DNA of 64,000 bases from assembly GCA_045504435.1 (NCBI GenBank), contig JBEULC010000001.1, positions 930,001-994,000 of the forward strand, in the 5' to 3' direction. Origin of the DNA: JBEULC01 sp045504435 (lineage in GTDB: Bacteria; Pseudomonadota; Alphaproteobacteria; WRAU01; Hepatincolaceae). Positions within the stretch are counted from its first letter, which is position 1, and each line of letters starts with the position of its first letter. Positions 43,793-53,404 of the stretch are shown piece by piece. The notes beneath the pieces are model-generated. The model saw only the letters and a list, made by a program, of their open reading frames with translations. It ran no database searches and was not told the DNA's origin. Position numbers and translations under genes: made by a program.

Positions 43793-43984
43793 GGATCATA
43801 TTTTCCGGGAATTTAGTGAAAAGCTAAAACTGTACTCGCAACTGTAATTAACTTAGGTAGCTCTCAAACAACCACTGATTTATAGATAAATTGGGAAGGT
43901 AGAAAGCATACTGTTTGAGGTTATAAGTCAGGAGACCTAATATGATTACATCATCAAACTTATCGCGAGATACGGTAAGAGGGA
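43793..43984 (+). ncRNA. Cobalamin (adenosylcobalamin) riboswitch upstream of btuB
   Basis: The leader shows the conserved cobalamin-riboswitch blocks in order: GGGAATTTAGTGAAAAGC, then AACTGTACTCGCAACTGTAA, CCACTG, GGGAAGG, and the B12 box AAGTCAGGAGACCTA at 43925-43938. CTCAAACA and TGTTTGAG form the closing helix of the variable arm. A regulatory hairpin follows (43959-43979, CUUAUC/GGUAAG) whose loop GCGAG (43965-43969) is the exact complement of CUCGC in L5 (43835-43839). That is the L5-L13 kissing loop which in E. coli btuB locks the ribosome site when cobalamin is bound. The receptor gene follows at 44057. Confidence 0.93.
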
Positions 43985-44056
43985 AAAATTTATCAATATT
44001 TTTATGATAATATTTCTTTTAGATGATTATATGTATAATCAGCAGAAGGAGTTTTT

Positions 44057-46030
44057 ATGTTTATTTTTTCCACAACGTCTATTCTTTTTTCAAACCTTTT
44101 ATCATCATTTTTATCAAAATTAAGGCTATTTTTAAGTTTATTTGGTCTGCTATTTTGTTTTTTTAATCTATTTACCCTTACTTTGCTTAAAGCCCAAGAA
44201 ACTTCTAACACTAAAGAAAAAACTATTAGCTTAAAAAAAGTTAATGTTATTTATACTCCTATTTCTGCCTCTATTTACCCTTCTAAAGTTACGCAAATTA
44301 TTACAAGCGATGATATAAAACAATCTGGCGCACGCTCAGTAGCAGAAATTTTAACTTTACAATCTAATATTACCATTGATACTATGGGAAGTTTAGGGCA
44401 ACCTAGTAGGGTTAAGCTTAATGGATTGAGAACAAAAGATGTGGCGATTTTATTAGATGGGGTTAAATTACAAGAAGCCAGTAATATTGAAGGTTTTTTT
44501 GATATTGGGCAACTTCCTGTGTTTATGATTGAACGTATTGAGATTATCAGTGGCCCTGCATCAGTTTTATATGGGAGCTCAGCAATTGCGGGTGCGATTA
44601 ATATCATTACCAAGCAAGCCCCAGGTAATTTATTTGTTTTTAATCAAGAGATTGGTAATAAAGACACTTTTAAAACCCAATTAGCTTTGGCCACTAAAAT
44701 CAACAAATTATCCCTTATGGCTTTTGGAACTTTTTTTAATACCGCAGGCTTTAATTTATCTCAGGATAGCCCTTACGCCCATGAAGAAAATGATGGTACC
44801 TTAATACAAGATGGTAATTTAAAAATTAAGTATGATTTTACTCCTACTACTTATGTAGAACTTTTTTATAAAAATAACTATTCTAAAGCTAATTATGATG
44901 GTTTTAGTAATGTTACCAATAAGGCTTCAGATAAATCAGATTATTATTCCTTAAATTATAATCAAATAGGCTATGGGCGTTTAGGTTTTAATATTTTTGA
45001 TAATTTTAGCAATGAGATAATATTTTCAGCTTTAGATGTAAAGCGCACTTATTATCAAGATCAGTATATCAGCGATTATTATGGATTAGAAAAAATATTT
45101 AACTATAAAGGAAACGTTCATTACCGCTTTATAAACGCTATATTTGGTATAGAAGCAGAAAATAAAGAGGCAATTATCTTTAAGCAAAAAAATACTGTAG
45201 ATAATTTAGCTTATTTTATAACTGTATCAGAATATATTTTTGATAAATTATCTTTTGATCAAGGTATCCGTTTTAATCAGTATAAAAAAGATAATATTAC
45301 ACCTAAAATTACTTATACTTATAACTTAGGCTTTAGTTACGAGCTAATGGAAAATAGTGCTCTTAAAGTAAATTATGGCAGTGGTTTTAATTTACCCACT
45401 ATTTACCAACTATACTCTCCTTATGGAGTCAATACTGAGCTAAAAGAAGAAGAATCCCAGGGGGTAACTTTAGGAGTAATTACTACTCATTTAAATAATT
45501 ATATTAATAAGGTGGAGGCTACCTTATTTTATAATCAAATAGATAATTTAATTTCTTACCAAAGCGGCTTTAATCAATCTCAGCCTTATCTATCGCAATA
45601 TATGAATGTTGGAGATTATGAAAATTATGGAGTTAATTTAGCAACTTATTTAAATATTAAATCTTTAGGCAGAGCTGATTTAACCTTTAACCCATCTTAC
45701 ACCTATGTGCATTCTAAAAATATGCTTACCAATGAAGTTGCTCCTAAAACTCCCTCTCATAAATTAAATCTTAATTTGCTTTATAATTTACAAAAGTATA
45801 GCTTTTTATTAAGCACTATTACTACCTCTAAGGTTGTAGATGGCTTTGCCGGTAGTTTTCATACTTTAAAAGGTTATACCGTATTAAATCTAAATTTAGG
45901 ATATGATCTGACTAAAAAATCTAATATTTATATTAATGTAGCAAATGTCTTTGATACTAAGTATGTAACCAATTATGGATATCAATCTGCTCCGCGAACG
46001 TTTTATGCAGGTTTTTTATACAATTTGTAA
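44057..46030 (+). CDS. btuB: TonB-dependent outer-membrane cobalamin receptor
   Basis: A 657-residue outer-membrane receptor. A long N-terminal signal peptide (hydrophobic core about 30-52, LFLSLFGLLFCFFNLFTLTL, cleavage near KAQE) leads into the plug domain: VTQIITSDDIKQSGARSVAE, TMGSLGQPSRVKLNGLRTKD, VAILLDGVKLQEA, IERIEIISGPASVLYGSSAI and AGAINIITKQ. A 22-strand-type beta-barrel follows with the receptor-family motif SGFNLPTIYQLYSPYG, and the end is VFDTKYVTNYGYQSAPRTFY. The upstream cobalamin riboswitch identifies the ligand as a corrinoid, fitting BtuB. ATG 44057 is preceded by AAGGAG at 44046-44051. No ExbB, ExbD, TonB or BtuCDF gene is in this window. Confidence 0.9.
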   Translation: MFIFSTTSILFSNLLSSFLSKLRLFLSLFGLLFCFFNLFTLTLLKAQETSNTKEKTISLKKVNVIYTPISASIYPSKVTQIITSDDIKQSGARSVAEILTLQSNITIDTMGSLGQPSRVKLNGLRTKDVAILLDGVKLQEASNIEGFFDIGQLPVFMIERIEIISGPASVLYGSSAIAGAINIITKQAPGNLFVFNQEIGNKDTFKTQLALATKINKLSLMAFGTFFNTAGFNLSQDSPYAHEENDGTLIQDGNLKIKYDFTPTTYVELFYKNNYSKANYDGFSNVTNKASDKSDYYSLNYNQIGYGRLGFNIFDNFSNEIIFSALDVKRTYYQDQYISDYYGLEKIFNYKGNVHYRFINAIFGIEAENKEAIIFKQKNTVDNLAYFITVSEYIFDKLSFDQGIRFNQYKKDNITPKITYTYNLGFSYELMENSALKVNYGSGFNLPTIYQLYSPYGVNTELKEEESQGVTLGVITTHLNNYINKVEATLFYNQIDNLISYQSGFNQSQPYLSQYMNVGDYENYGVNLATYLNIKSLGRADLTFNPSYTYVHSKNMLTNEVAPKTPSHKLNLNLLYNLQKYSFLLSTITTSKVVDGFAGSFHTLKGYTVLNLNLGYDLTKKSNIYINVANVFDTKYVTNYGYQSAPRTFYAGFLYNL

Positions 46031-46067
46031 TTAATCTTACTAAATTTAAAGCAATTTGAAATCAAAA

Positions 46068-46105
46068 AAACCAGGAGTAAAATCTAAAAATCTCACTCCT
46101 GGTTT
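46068..46105 (-). terminator. Rho-independent terminator of hsp20 (shared gap with btuB)
   Basis: AAACCAGGAGT and ACTCCTGGTTT pair perfectly over 11 bp. On the minus strand the stem runs directly into TTTTTTTGATTT, giving a strong terminator for the hsp20 transcript; on the plus strand (btuB) the T-tract is weak, so termination there would be poorer. Confidence 0.8.
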
Positions 46106-46148
46106 CATTAATAATTAGAGCTATTTTAAATTTTAACTATATTTTTAA

Positions 46149-46592
46149 CTATTTAATTAAAATCTTTTGCGGTTTATGCTCTATAGGTAATTTTTCTTTA
46201 ACATCAATAGATAAAATTCCGTTATCTATCTTAGCTTCAAGAACTTCTGCATCTTCGCCTACGCTAAAGGCATTAGAAAAGCTAGCAGCAAATCCCTGAT
46301 AAATATATTTTTTATCGTTATTTTCTTGTCTAATTTGCCCTCTAATTTTTAAGAGGCCTTTTTCAAGGGAGATTTCAATCTCATCTTTTTTATAACCGGC
46401 CACATTTACAGATATTCTGTAAATATCATCAGAGATTTTTTCTACGTTATGTTTACCATACATATTATTTAATAAGCTATGATCAACAATATCTTTGTTA
46501 AAAAAATCACTAAAAAAGTCCCTGTTAAAAAAATCATTAATTAAAGAGAAACCTCCATTATTGTTACCAATATGTCTTAATTGATTTTTCAT
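46149..46592 (-). CDS. Small heat-shock protein (Hsp20/alpha-crystallin family)
   Basis: A 147-residue ATP-independent chaperone. The alpha-crystallin domain spans about 50-147: VEKISDDIYRISVNVAGYKK, DEIEISLEKGLLKIRGQI, and DNGILSIDVKEKLPIEHKPQ with the C-terminal I-x-I-like KILIK. The N-terminus (NDFFNRDFFSDFFNKDIVDH) is Phe/Asp-rich. It binds unfolding proteins and is usually heat-induced, but no sigma-32 promoter could be defined. GGAAGG precedes the ATG. Confidence 0.9.
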   Translation of the reverse strand: MKNQLRHIGNNNGGFSLINDFFNRDFFSDFFNKDIVDHSLLNNMYGKHNVEKISDDIYRISVNVAGYKKDEIEISLEKGLLKIRGQIRQENNDKKYIYQGFAASFSNAFSVGEDAEVLEAKIDNGILSIDVKEKLPIEHKPQKILIK

Positions 46593-46675
46593 TTTAATCC
46601 TTCCTTTTATTAGAGTTTAACACTGTTATATATAGTAATAGTTCTCTAGGTGGCAAGAGTTTTTATAAAAAATTT

Positions 46676-49600
46676 TTAAATTAATTTACTAATTTCTTCT
46701 AAAACCTTTAATGCTTCTTTAATTTGTTTTAAAGGATCAGGATTTACCACGTTTATTACTATGCACCCCTCAGGTTTTACTGTAAGTAAACCTGCTTTAG
46801 AAGCTATATAAATTAAAAGATCCTCTACATTAGGAAATTTATTATTATAAAAATTTAATAAAATCCCTTTGGGCCCAGAAACAATTTTTTCTATATGAGC
46901 CTTTTTACAAGCTAACTTTACCTCTATTGATAAAAACAAATTTTCTACTTGATAAGGTAAATTACCAAACCGATCTTGCATTTCTGCTTTAAGCTCTATA
47001 ATTTCATTATAATCTACTAATTTCCCTATTCTTTGATATATTTCAATTGAGGTTTCCACATCAGGAATATATTTTTTGGGGATTAAAACTGGTACATTTA
47101 AGTTTATAGTAGGGCTAAAATTATAATATTCTCCCTCAGAAGAATTATTTTCTTTAATATTCCATATTTCTTGCTCTAAAAGTTTTTGATATAAATCAGA
47201 TCCAATTTCCTTAATGTGCCCTGATTGCTCTTCTCCTAGTAAGTTTCCTGCTCCTCTTAAATCTAGATCATAATTAGCTAAAGCAAAGCTTGCGCCTAAA
47301 TAATCTAGATTTTGTAAAACTTGTAGCCTTTTTTCAGCTTTTTTAGTTAACTGTTTATCATTATCATAAAGCAAATAAGCATAAGATTGACTGTCTGATC
47401 TGCCTACTCTACCTCTTAACTGATACAATTGCGCTAAACCGAATAAATCTGAACGTAAAATTATAATAGTATTCACATTGCCTAAATCCAGTCCTGATTC
47501 AATGATATTAGTTGAAACTAAAATATCATATTTTTTATTTTGAAAATCCATCATGCTTTGTTCTAATTGTTCAGTAGGCATCTGCCCATGAGCAACAGTA
47601 TAGGTTATATTAATATCTAACTTTTCTAAAACTTCGGTTATGTCCGATATATTGGAAATTTTTTGACATACAAAGTAGATCTGCCCTTCTCTGCTTTTTT
47701 CCTTTAAAATAGCGTTTTTAATCGCTAATAAATCAAAGGGCAATATGTAGGTATTAATTGCTAATTTATCAATAGGAGGGGTGGTAATTAAACTTAAATC
47801 TTTAATTCCTTTAAAGGCCAGCTGAATTGTACGAGGAATAGGGGTAGCACTTAAAGTAAGGATATGAGCTTCTTCTTTAATAGTTTTTAATTTTTCCTTA
47901 TGGAATACCCCAAAGTTTTGCTCTTCATCAATAATAATTAATCCTAATTTATTAAAATTGATATCATTAGCTAATAAAGAATGGGTGCCAATAATGATAT
48001 CAATTTTTCCCTCTTGTAGTTCTTGCTTGATTTTTTTCTTATCTTTAGCCTTAACAAATCTAGATAATTGAGAAATCCTTATAGGAAAATCTTTAAATCT
48101 TTTAATAAAATTATTGAAATGCTGATTACAAAGCAAAGTTGTAGGGGTAATAATGGCTACTTGATATCCTGAATTAGCTACTATAAAAGCACCACGCATA
48201 GCTACTTCGGTTTTACCAAAACCTACATCACCGCAGATTAATCTATCTTGGGGTTTACCACAGGTTAGGTCGCTAATAATATCATTAATAGCATTTAATT
48301 GATCTTGAGTTTCTACATAAGGAAAAGAATGGCAGAATTTTTCATATTCTTCGGCATTAATATCAATAATAATAGATTTCTTAGCATTACGTTGAGCGGC
48401 AATTTTAATTAAATCATAAGCAATATCTTTAATTTTCTCTTTAACTTTAGTTTGTTTTCTTTCAAAAGAATTAGAGCCAAGTTTATCTAGGTTTACTCCA
48501 TCTTGTGAGGCGCCATAGCGATTAATTAAATCAATATTTTCCACCGGTAAGTAGAGTTTTTCATCACCATAATAAAGAATTTCTAAAAAATCATGCTGAA
48601 CGCCAATTACAGTTAAAGTTTTAATTCCTTGATATTCTCCTAGCCCATGTTTTATATGTACCACAATATCTTTAACTTTAATTGCCGATAAGTGATCAAG
48701 GAGCTTTTTAGGATTACGTTTTCTAGATTTAAAGGTTTTTTTAAGGCCAGTAATTTCATTATCTAACATTACTGTTAAATTGCCTAAAATAAAACCTTCT
48801 TTAATATGCTCATAAAAATTACTTTTACAGTCTAAAACAACGGTAATACTACTTGTGTTAAAGCCAATTTCATCTTTTCTAATACAAAAATCTAATTTAT
48901 TTTCAGAAAAACAATCTTCTAAATGCTTAACGAAATCTTCAGAGTTAGAAAATATTATAAATTTTTTACTTTTGTTTTTTGCTAATTCATCTGTAATAAA
49001 ATTAAAAAGCGATGTAACATAAAATTTTTCTGTTGCTTTATAAGGATTAAAAACAGGGCCAATTAATTTTGCGCTTAAGTTAAAAATCCCCTCGCCTTCG
49101 GGCTGTTTAAAAATAGACATGGTGATAACAGGCTGCTGTAGCAGCCTGTTAACTTCAACATTATATAATATTAATTTAGAGGGTTCTAATAAGAGAAAAC
49201 TTTCTTTAAATTTTTGATTAGCGCTATTTCTATAATCATAGGAATTTTGATAACTTTCTTGGGCATTTTTTATATCTTGTTTAAAATTATCAAAAATAAT
49301 GTAGCTAGGATCTTGCACAAAATCACTAATAGTTGAGGTATTATCATAAAATAAGGGTAAATAGTTTTCTATTCCTTTAGGTAAAATTTTATTCTCTAAT
49401 AATTCAAACATTTCAGCATCCCTTTTGCCAAAAACTTGCTGATAGTTATACTTAAAATTTTCTATCATTTTATCATGCAAAAGAATCTCTGAAGAAGGTT
49501 GGATAATTACTGTTTCTAAATCAGCGATAGTCTTTTGGTGATAAAGATCAAAAGCTCTAATTCTTTCTACCTTATCATCAAAAATATCTAAACGAAAAGC

Positions 49601-50161
49601 CCCTACATTAGGAGAACAAATATCAATAATATCCCCTCTAATGGCGAACTGCCCCTCTTCCATAACTAGGCTTACTTGCTGGTAATTATTTTTAAGTAAA
49701 AAATCCATCAAAGCATTAGAATCTAAAACGCTATCTTTTTTAACCTGAAAAAAATAATTTTCTAAATATTGTTTACCTACAGTTCTTTGAATAAATCCCA
49801 ATACTGAAGTTACTACAACATTAGGCCCTTTATTACCTTTAAGCATTAAATTGCTTAAGGCGTTAATCCTACTAATAGAAACCGATTGATTAGGAGAAAT
49901 ATGTTGGTAAGCATCAGTGCCTGTGCTTGGAAAATAATTAAGATTTAGATCTTTATAAAACGTTTTTCCTAAGCTATACAAATTTTCAGCATGACTATCT
50001 GTTGGCATAATAATTATAATATTTTTCTCCATGGATTTAGCGACCCATAAACTTAAAAATATTTGTAAATCATGCGTTAGTTCGCCGAAATAATAATTTG
50101 TATTTCGCTTTAAAATATAGTTTAATTTATTTATATAGTTTTTGATACTAGCGTTAATCAT
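46676..50161 (-). CDS. mfd: Transcription-repair coupling factor
   Basis: A 1161-residue DNA translocase that removes RNA polymerase stalled at lesions and recruits UvrA. The N-terminal UvrB-homology region (YFPSTGTDAYQHISPNQSVS, LVMEEGQFAIRGDIIDICSP) precedes the polymerase-binding CarD-like domain (IKVKDIVVHIKHGLGEYQGI). The RecG-like motor has Walker A LICGDVGFGKTEVAMRGAFI, DEEQ box LIIIDEEQNFGVFHKEKLKT, LTLSATPIPRTIQLA, TNIIESGLDLGNVNTIIILR, and QLYQLRGRVGRSDSQSYAYL. The TRCF C-terminal domain follows. Length is normal. Its start is 26 bp from the divergent recG start. Confidence 0.97.
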   Translation of the reverse strand: MINASIKNYINKLNYILKRNTNYYFGELTHDLQIFLSLWVAKSMEKNIIIIMPTDSHAENLYSLGKTFYKDLNLNYFPSTGTDAYQHISPNQSVSISRINALSNLMLKGNKGPNVVVTSVLGFIQRTVGKQYLENYFFQVKKDSVLDSNALMDFLLKNNYQQVSLVMEEGQFAIRGDIIDICSPNVGAFRLDIFDDKVERIRAFDLYHQKTIADLETVIIQPSSEILLHDKMIENFKYNYQQVFGKRDAEMFELLENKILPKGIENYLPLFYDNTSTISDFVQDPSYIIFDNFKQDIKNAQESYQNSYDYRNSANQKFKESFLLLEPSKLILYNVEVNRLLQQPVITMSIFKQPEGEGIFNLSAKLIGPVFNPYKATEKFYVTSLFNFITDELAKNKSKKFIIFSNSEDFVKHLEDCFSENKLDFCIRKDEIGFNTSSITVVLDCKSNFYEHIKEGFILGNLTVMLDNEITGLKKTFKSRKRNPKKLLDHLSAIKVKDIVVHIKHGLGEYQGIKTLTVIGVQHDFLEILYYGDEKLYLPVENIDLINRYGASQDGVNLDKLGSNSFERKQTKVKEKIKDIAYDLIKIAAQRNAKKSIIIDINAEEYEKFCHSFPYVETQDQLNAINDIISDLTCGKPQDRLICGDVGFGKTEVAMRGAFIVANSGYQVAIITPTTLLCNQHFNNFIKRFKDFPIRISQLSRFVKAKDKKKIKQELQEGKIDIIIGTHSLLANDINFNKLGLIIIDEEQNFGVFHKEKLKTIKEEAHILTLSATPIPRTIQLAFKGIKDLSLITTPPIDKLAINTYILPFDLLAIKNAILKEKSREGQIYFVCQKISNISDITEVLEKLDINITYTVAHGQMPTEQLEQSMMDFQNKKYDILVSTNIIESGLDLGNVNTIIILRSDLFGLAQLYQLRGRVGRSDSQSYAYLLYDNDKQLTKKAEKRLQVLQNLDYLGASFALANYDLDLRGAGNLLGEEQSGHIKEIGSDLYQKLLEQEIWNIKENNSSEGEYYNFSPTINLNVPVLIPKKYIPDVETSIEIYQRIGKLVDYNEIIELKAEMQDRFGNLPYQVENLFLSIEVKLACKKAHIEKIVSGPKGILLNFYNNKFPNVEDLLIYIASKAGLLTVKPEGCIVINVVNPDPLKQIKEALKVLEEISKLI

Positions 50162-50186
50162 TCATCTTCTGCCTAATTAATAAAAT

Positions 50187-52298
50187 ATGGAATTGAGTAT
50201 ATTAAATTTAACAAAGCCTATCAATACATTAGATAGAATATCAGAAAAAATTTCATTAAAATTAAATAAGATAAATATATACACCATTATAGATCTTCTT
50301 TTTTATTTTCCTATAGGGATTATAAACAGAAAATTTTGTAATACTATTAAAGATTTGGCCATAAAAGAACAGTGCGTAATTAAGCTTAAAGTACTAAAGC
50401 ATCTTAAAACACAGAAGACTAAACAAATTTTGTGTGAAGATATTAATCATAATCAGATTATAATAACTTTTTTTAAAATATATTTAAACTATTTAGATAA
50501 TTATTTTCCTTTAAATCAAGAAATTGTTGTTATCGGCACACCTGAGGTGTATAATGGTAATATTATTTTTAATCACCCTGAAAGAGTTTTAAAGCCTTAC
50601 TCTGTTAATGGTGAGGTTAATATTGATAAAATTCATTGTATTTACCGACAATATCACGATCTAACCTCTTATAAATTTAAAGATTACATCTCCCAGGCTT
50701 TAAAAATTTTAAATTCTTGTACTATTCCTGAATGGCTAGAAGAGGAATATATAATAAACAATGATTTACCTAGCTTTAAAGCCGCTTTAAATGCTATTCA
50801 TAATCCTATGTCGCAAAAAGATATCGCTTTAAACTCTAAGAATATCATAAGATTAGCCATGGATGAAATGGTTTGTTATCATATTCTTTTACTTTTAAGC
50901 AGAAGAAGACAAAATTTACAAAACGGTATAAAATTCAATCCAACTAATATTTTAAATAAAAAGCTGCTTAAGCAATTACCTTTTAGTTTAACTACTGATC
51001 AAATAAATGCCATCACTTTAATTAAATCTGAACTATGCAACGAAAAAAAAAGTGTAATTCTTTTACAAGGAGATGTGGGCAGCGGTAAAAGTATAGTGTG
51101 CTTTATTAGTGCTGTATTTGCCTTAGAAAGCGGTTATCAGGCGGCTTTTATGGCTCCTACTGAAATCTTAGCTAATCAACATTATCAAAACTTATCTTTA
51201 TATGAAACTACCTTAAATATAAATATTGCTTTGCTAAAAGGGAAAGAAAAACCTAAAGTAAAAAAGACTATTTTAGAAAATTTGATTACTGAAAAATCAA
51301 TGATCTCACCACGTATTGATATTTTAGTGGGTACCCATGCTATTTTAGAAGATGATATAAAATTTAATAAACTAGGCCTAATTATTATCGATGAGCAACA
51401 TAAGTTTGGCGTAAACCAAAGGCTAAAGCTCCTTAATAAAGCCCACAATCCTAAAGTAATTTTGACCACAGCTACTCCTATTCCTAGGACTCTTGCTTTA
51501 GCTTTATATGGCGATATCAAAATAATAGAAATTAAAAATAAACCTACAAGTCGTAAACAAATTATTACAACTACTTTGGCTAAAGGCAGGTTAGCAGAAT
51601 TAATTAGTTCTTTGCAAGAGGTGTTAAAAAAAGGAGAGAAAATTTTTTGGGTATGCCCTTTAGTAGAAGAATCAGAAAAAACTACCCTTACCTCTGCCGT
51701 TCAACGTCATACTTGGCTAAAAGAAAATATTATTAATTATAATATCTTATTAGTACATGGTAAGCTTAAAGCCCAGGAAAAAGATAATATTATTAATGAA
51801 TTTAAAAATGCTATCTTAGGTACTATTTTGGTTAGTACCACAGTGATTGAGGTAGGCATAGACATACCAAGTTCTAATATTATAATTATTGAAGATGCAG
51901 AAAAATTTGGTCTAGCACAGTTACATCAGTTAAGAGGGCGTGTAGGGAGATCAGATAAACAGGGAACTTGTATACTTTTATATAACGATGACATTCACCT
52001 TATGGCAAAAAAACGCCTAAATATTATTAAAAATAATGATGATGGCTTTATAATAGCAGAAAAAGATTTGGAAATAAGAGGTTATGGTGATCTAGCAGGT
52101 ATTACTCAAAGTGGCCTTGATTATTTTAAAGTTATGAAAATTGATTTTCATGGCAAATACTTAATTCCTTGTATAAATCAAGCTAAATCCCTAATTAGTA
52201 ATTTGGATAATTTAAAGCCAAATTCTCAGCAAAATATAGATATTTTAATTAATATTTTTAATAAATCTACTTCTTTACAATATTTGCCTAATGGATAA
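50187..52298 (+). CDS. recG: ATP-dependent DNA helicase RecG
   Basis: A 703-residue branched-DNA helicase that remodels stalled replication forks. The N-terminal wedge/OB domain includes YTIIDLLFYFPIGIINRKFC; the motor shows Walker A VILLQGDVGSGKSIVCFISA, GYQAAFMAPTEILANQHYQN, DEQH box LIIIDEQHKFGVNQRLKLL, LTTATPIPRTLALALYGD, STTVIEVGIDIPSSNIIIIE and AQLHQLRGRVGRSDKQGTCI. It is divergent from mfd, and both motors are homologous. Ends 18 bp before the convergent outer-membrane protein gene. Confidence 0.97.
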   Translation: MELSILNLTKPINTLDRISEKISLKLNKINIYTIIDLLFYFPIGIINRKFCNTIKDLAIKEQCVIKLKVLKHLKTQKTKQILCEDINHNQIIITFFKIYLNYLDNYFPLNQEIVVIGTPEVYNGNIIFNHPERVLKPYSVNGEVNIDKIHCIYRQYHDLTSYKFKDYISQALKILNSCTIPEWLEEEYIINNDLPSFKAALNAIHNPMSQKDIALNSKNIIRLAMDEMVCYHILLLLSRRRQNLQNGIKFNPTNILNKKLLKQLPFSLTTDQINAITLIKSELCNEKKSVILLQGDVGSGKSIVCFISAVFALESGYQAAFMAPTEILANQHYQNLSLYETTLNINIALLKGKEKPKVKKTILENLITEKSMISPRIDILVGTHAILEDDIKFNKLGLIIIDEQHKFGVNQRLKLLNKAHNPKVILTTATPIPRTLALALYGDIKIIEIKNKPTSRKQIITTTLAKGRLAELISSLQEVLKKGEKIFWVCPLVEESEKTTLTSAVQRHTWLKENIINYNILLVHGKLKAQEKDNIINEFKNAILGTILVSTTVIEVGIDIPSSNIIIIEDAEKFGLAQLHQLRGRVGRSDKQGTCILLYNDDIHLMAKKRLNIIKNNDDGFIIAEKDLEIRGYGDLAGITQSGLDYFKVMKIDFHGKYLIPCINQAKSLISNLDNLKPNSQQNIDILINIFNKSTSLQYLPNG

Positions 52299-52316
52299 AT
52301 TTATATAATAATTTAA

Positions 52317-53192
52317 TTAAAGTTTAAAGCTGAATAAAAATTGGAAATACTGATCAATTATAGAAATATTATTTTTAAAAGCTATTTCATTATTAAAATT
52401 TTTATTGATTTTAATAGCAGAAGTATTTTTTAATATATAAAACACGCCTAAACTAATATTAGAATTTAAATTGGATAAAAATCCTATATTAAAATTTACA
52501 TAGGTATTAAAATCTAATAAAGGTTCCTGATTTTCGTATTTATCAATATAATTACCCTGTTTTTCCACCACTTGGCTGATAGAACAACTAAAGTCACTGA
52601 TTATATGGGTTTGATTATTATCTCCATCATAAACATAATATCCCTCAAACCCTGCATCACAATAATTAATCAGTTCACCTTGGATTTTTTCTCCTTGTTT
52701 AATTATTATATCTTTAATAGTAATTTCTTGATAATTATAATTTTTTGGAAAAAATGATTGAATATTAGTTTTAGAATTTTGCAAGCCAATATCTACTCCA
52801 ATTAAAAAAGATAAATCTTTATAAGTAAAAAACTTATATTTCATACTTAAATAACCATAAGAATTATTTTTAATAAATAATTTAGTAGGGCCTTCTTGGT
52901 AAAAAACAGAGGATTTACTAAAATCTATTACTCCTCCTAGGTAAACTTTATTAAAAACTTTAGTTAAATATCCTATACTGTAATTATTATGAAAAGATTG
53001 GTTAAAAATCTGAAGCCCTGCTGGATTAAGAGCACCTTTATTTTCAATATCTTCACTATTAAGATAAAAACTTTGACCGTAACTTTTAGAAATAATTATA
53101 TAATGATTGTTAGGAAAAATTTGAGAATAAATAGGGCGCGGTAAATAGAAAAAGCACAACAGTAATAGTAGTAAAAATTTCCTCATACCCAT
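52317..53192 (-). CDS. Putative outer-membrane beta-barrel protein
   Basis: A 291-residue exported protein. Signal peptide MGMRKFLLLLLLCFFYLPRP with cleavage near IYSQ. The rest alternates polar and hydrophobic residues as expected for beta-strands (FHNNYSIGYLTKVFNKVYLG, LFIKNNSYGYLSMKYKFF, FLIGVDIGLQ, FNIGFLSNLNSNISLGVFYI), and the last strand is QYFQFLFSFKL, close to the C-terminal barrel signature though the final residue is Leu, not Phe. An outer-membrane protein of about 12 strands is the best guess; ligand and family are not recognised. It faces recG convergently. Confidence 0.6.
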   Translation of the reverse strand: MGMRKFLLLLLLCFFYLPRPIYSQIFPNNHYIIISKSYGQSFYLNSEDIENKGALNPAGLQIFNQSFHNNYSIGYLTKVFNKVYLGGVIDFSKSSVFYQEGPTKLFIKNNSYGYLSMKYKFFTYKDLSFLIGVDIGLQNSKTNIQSFFPKNYNYQEITIKDIIIKQGEKIQGELINYCDAGFEGYYVYDGDNNQTHIISDFSCSISQVVEKQGNYIDKYENQEPLLDFNTYVNFNIGFLSNLNSNISLGVFYILKNTSAIKINKNFNNEIAFKNNISIIDQYFQFLFSFKL

Positions 53193-53372
53193 ATATTACT
53201 TTTTTACTCATATGATAAACACGCAACTTTTACGATAGTAGTAACTTACTCAAATCTATACATAATTAATAAATAATTAACCATTTTTAATAGCTTTCAA
53301 TCAAAAATTGTGTTAGTTTATGCGAATCGATTAAAAAATAATAATAAGCTAAATGAAAATAGATAGGATAGA

Positions 53373-53404
53373 TCAATCTTAAATCTATAAAGATTTAAGA
53401 TTGA
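53373..53404 (-). terminator. Perfect 14-bp hairpin at the end of the decayed 53.4-54.1 kb gene
   Basis: TCAATCTTAAATCT and AGATTTAAGATTGA around ATAA. It overlaps the TAA stop of the pseudogene on the minus strand, so it is the old gene's terminator, although no T-run follows (CTATCC). Confidence 0.5.

Noticed and set aside
44004..44123. Forty-codon upstream frame overlapping the start of btuB
   Set aside because: No ribosome site at a suitable distance, and it lies in the leader of a clear riboswitch; composition is that of the overlapping btuB sequence.
44275..44613. Minus-strand reading frame inside btuB
   Set aside because: Antisense shadow of the conserved plug-domain sequence; no ribosome site or family motif.
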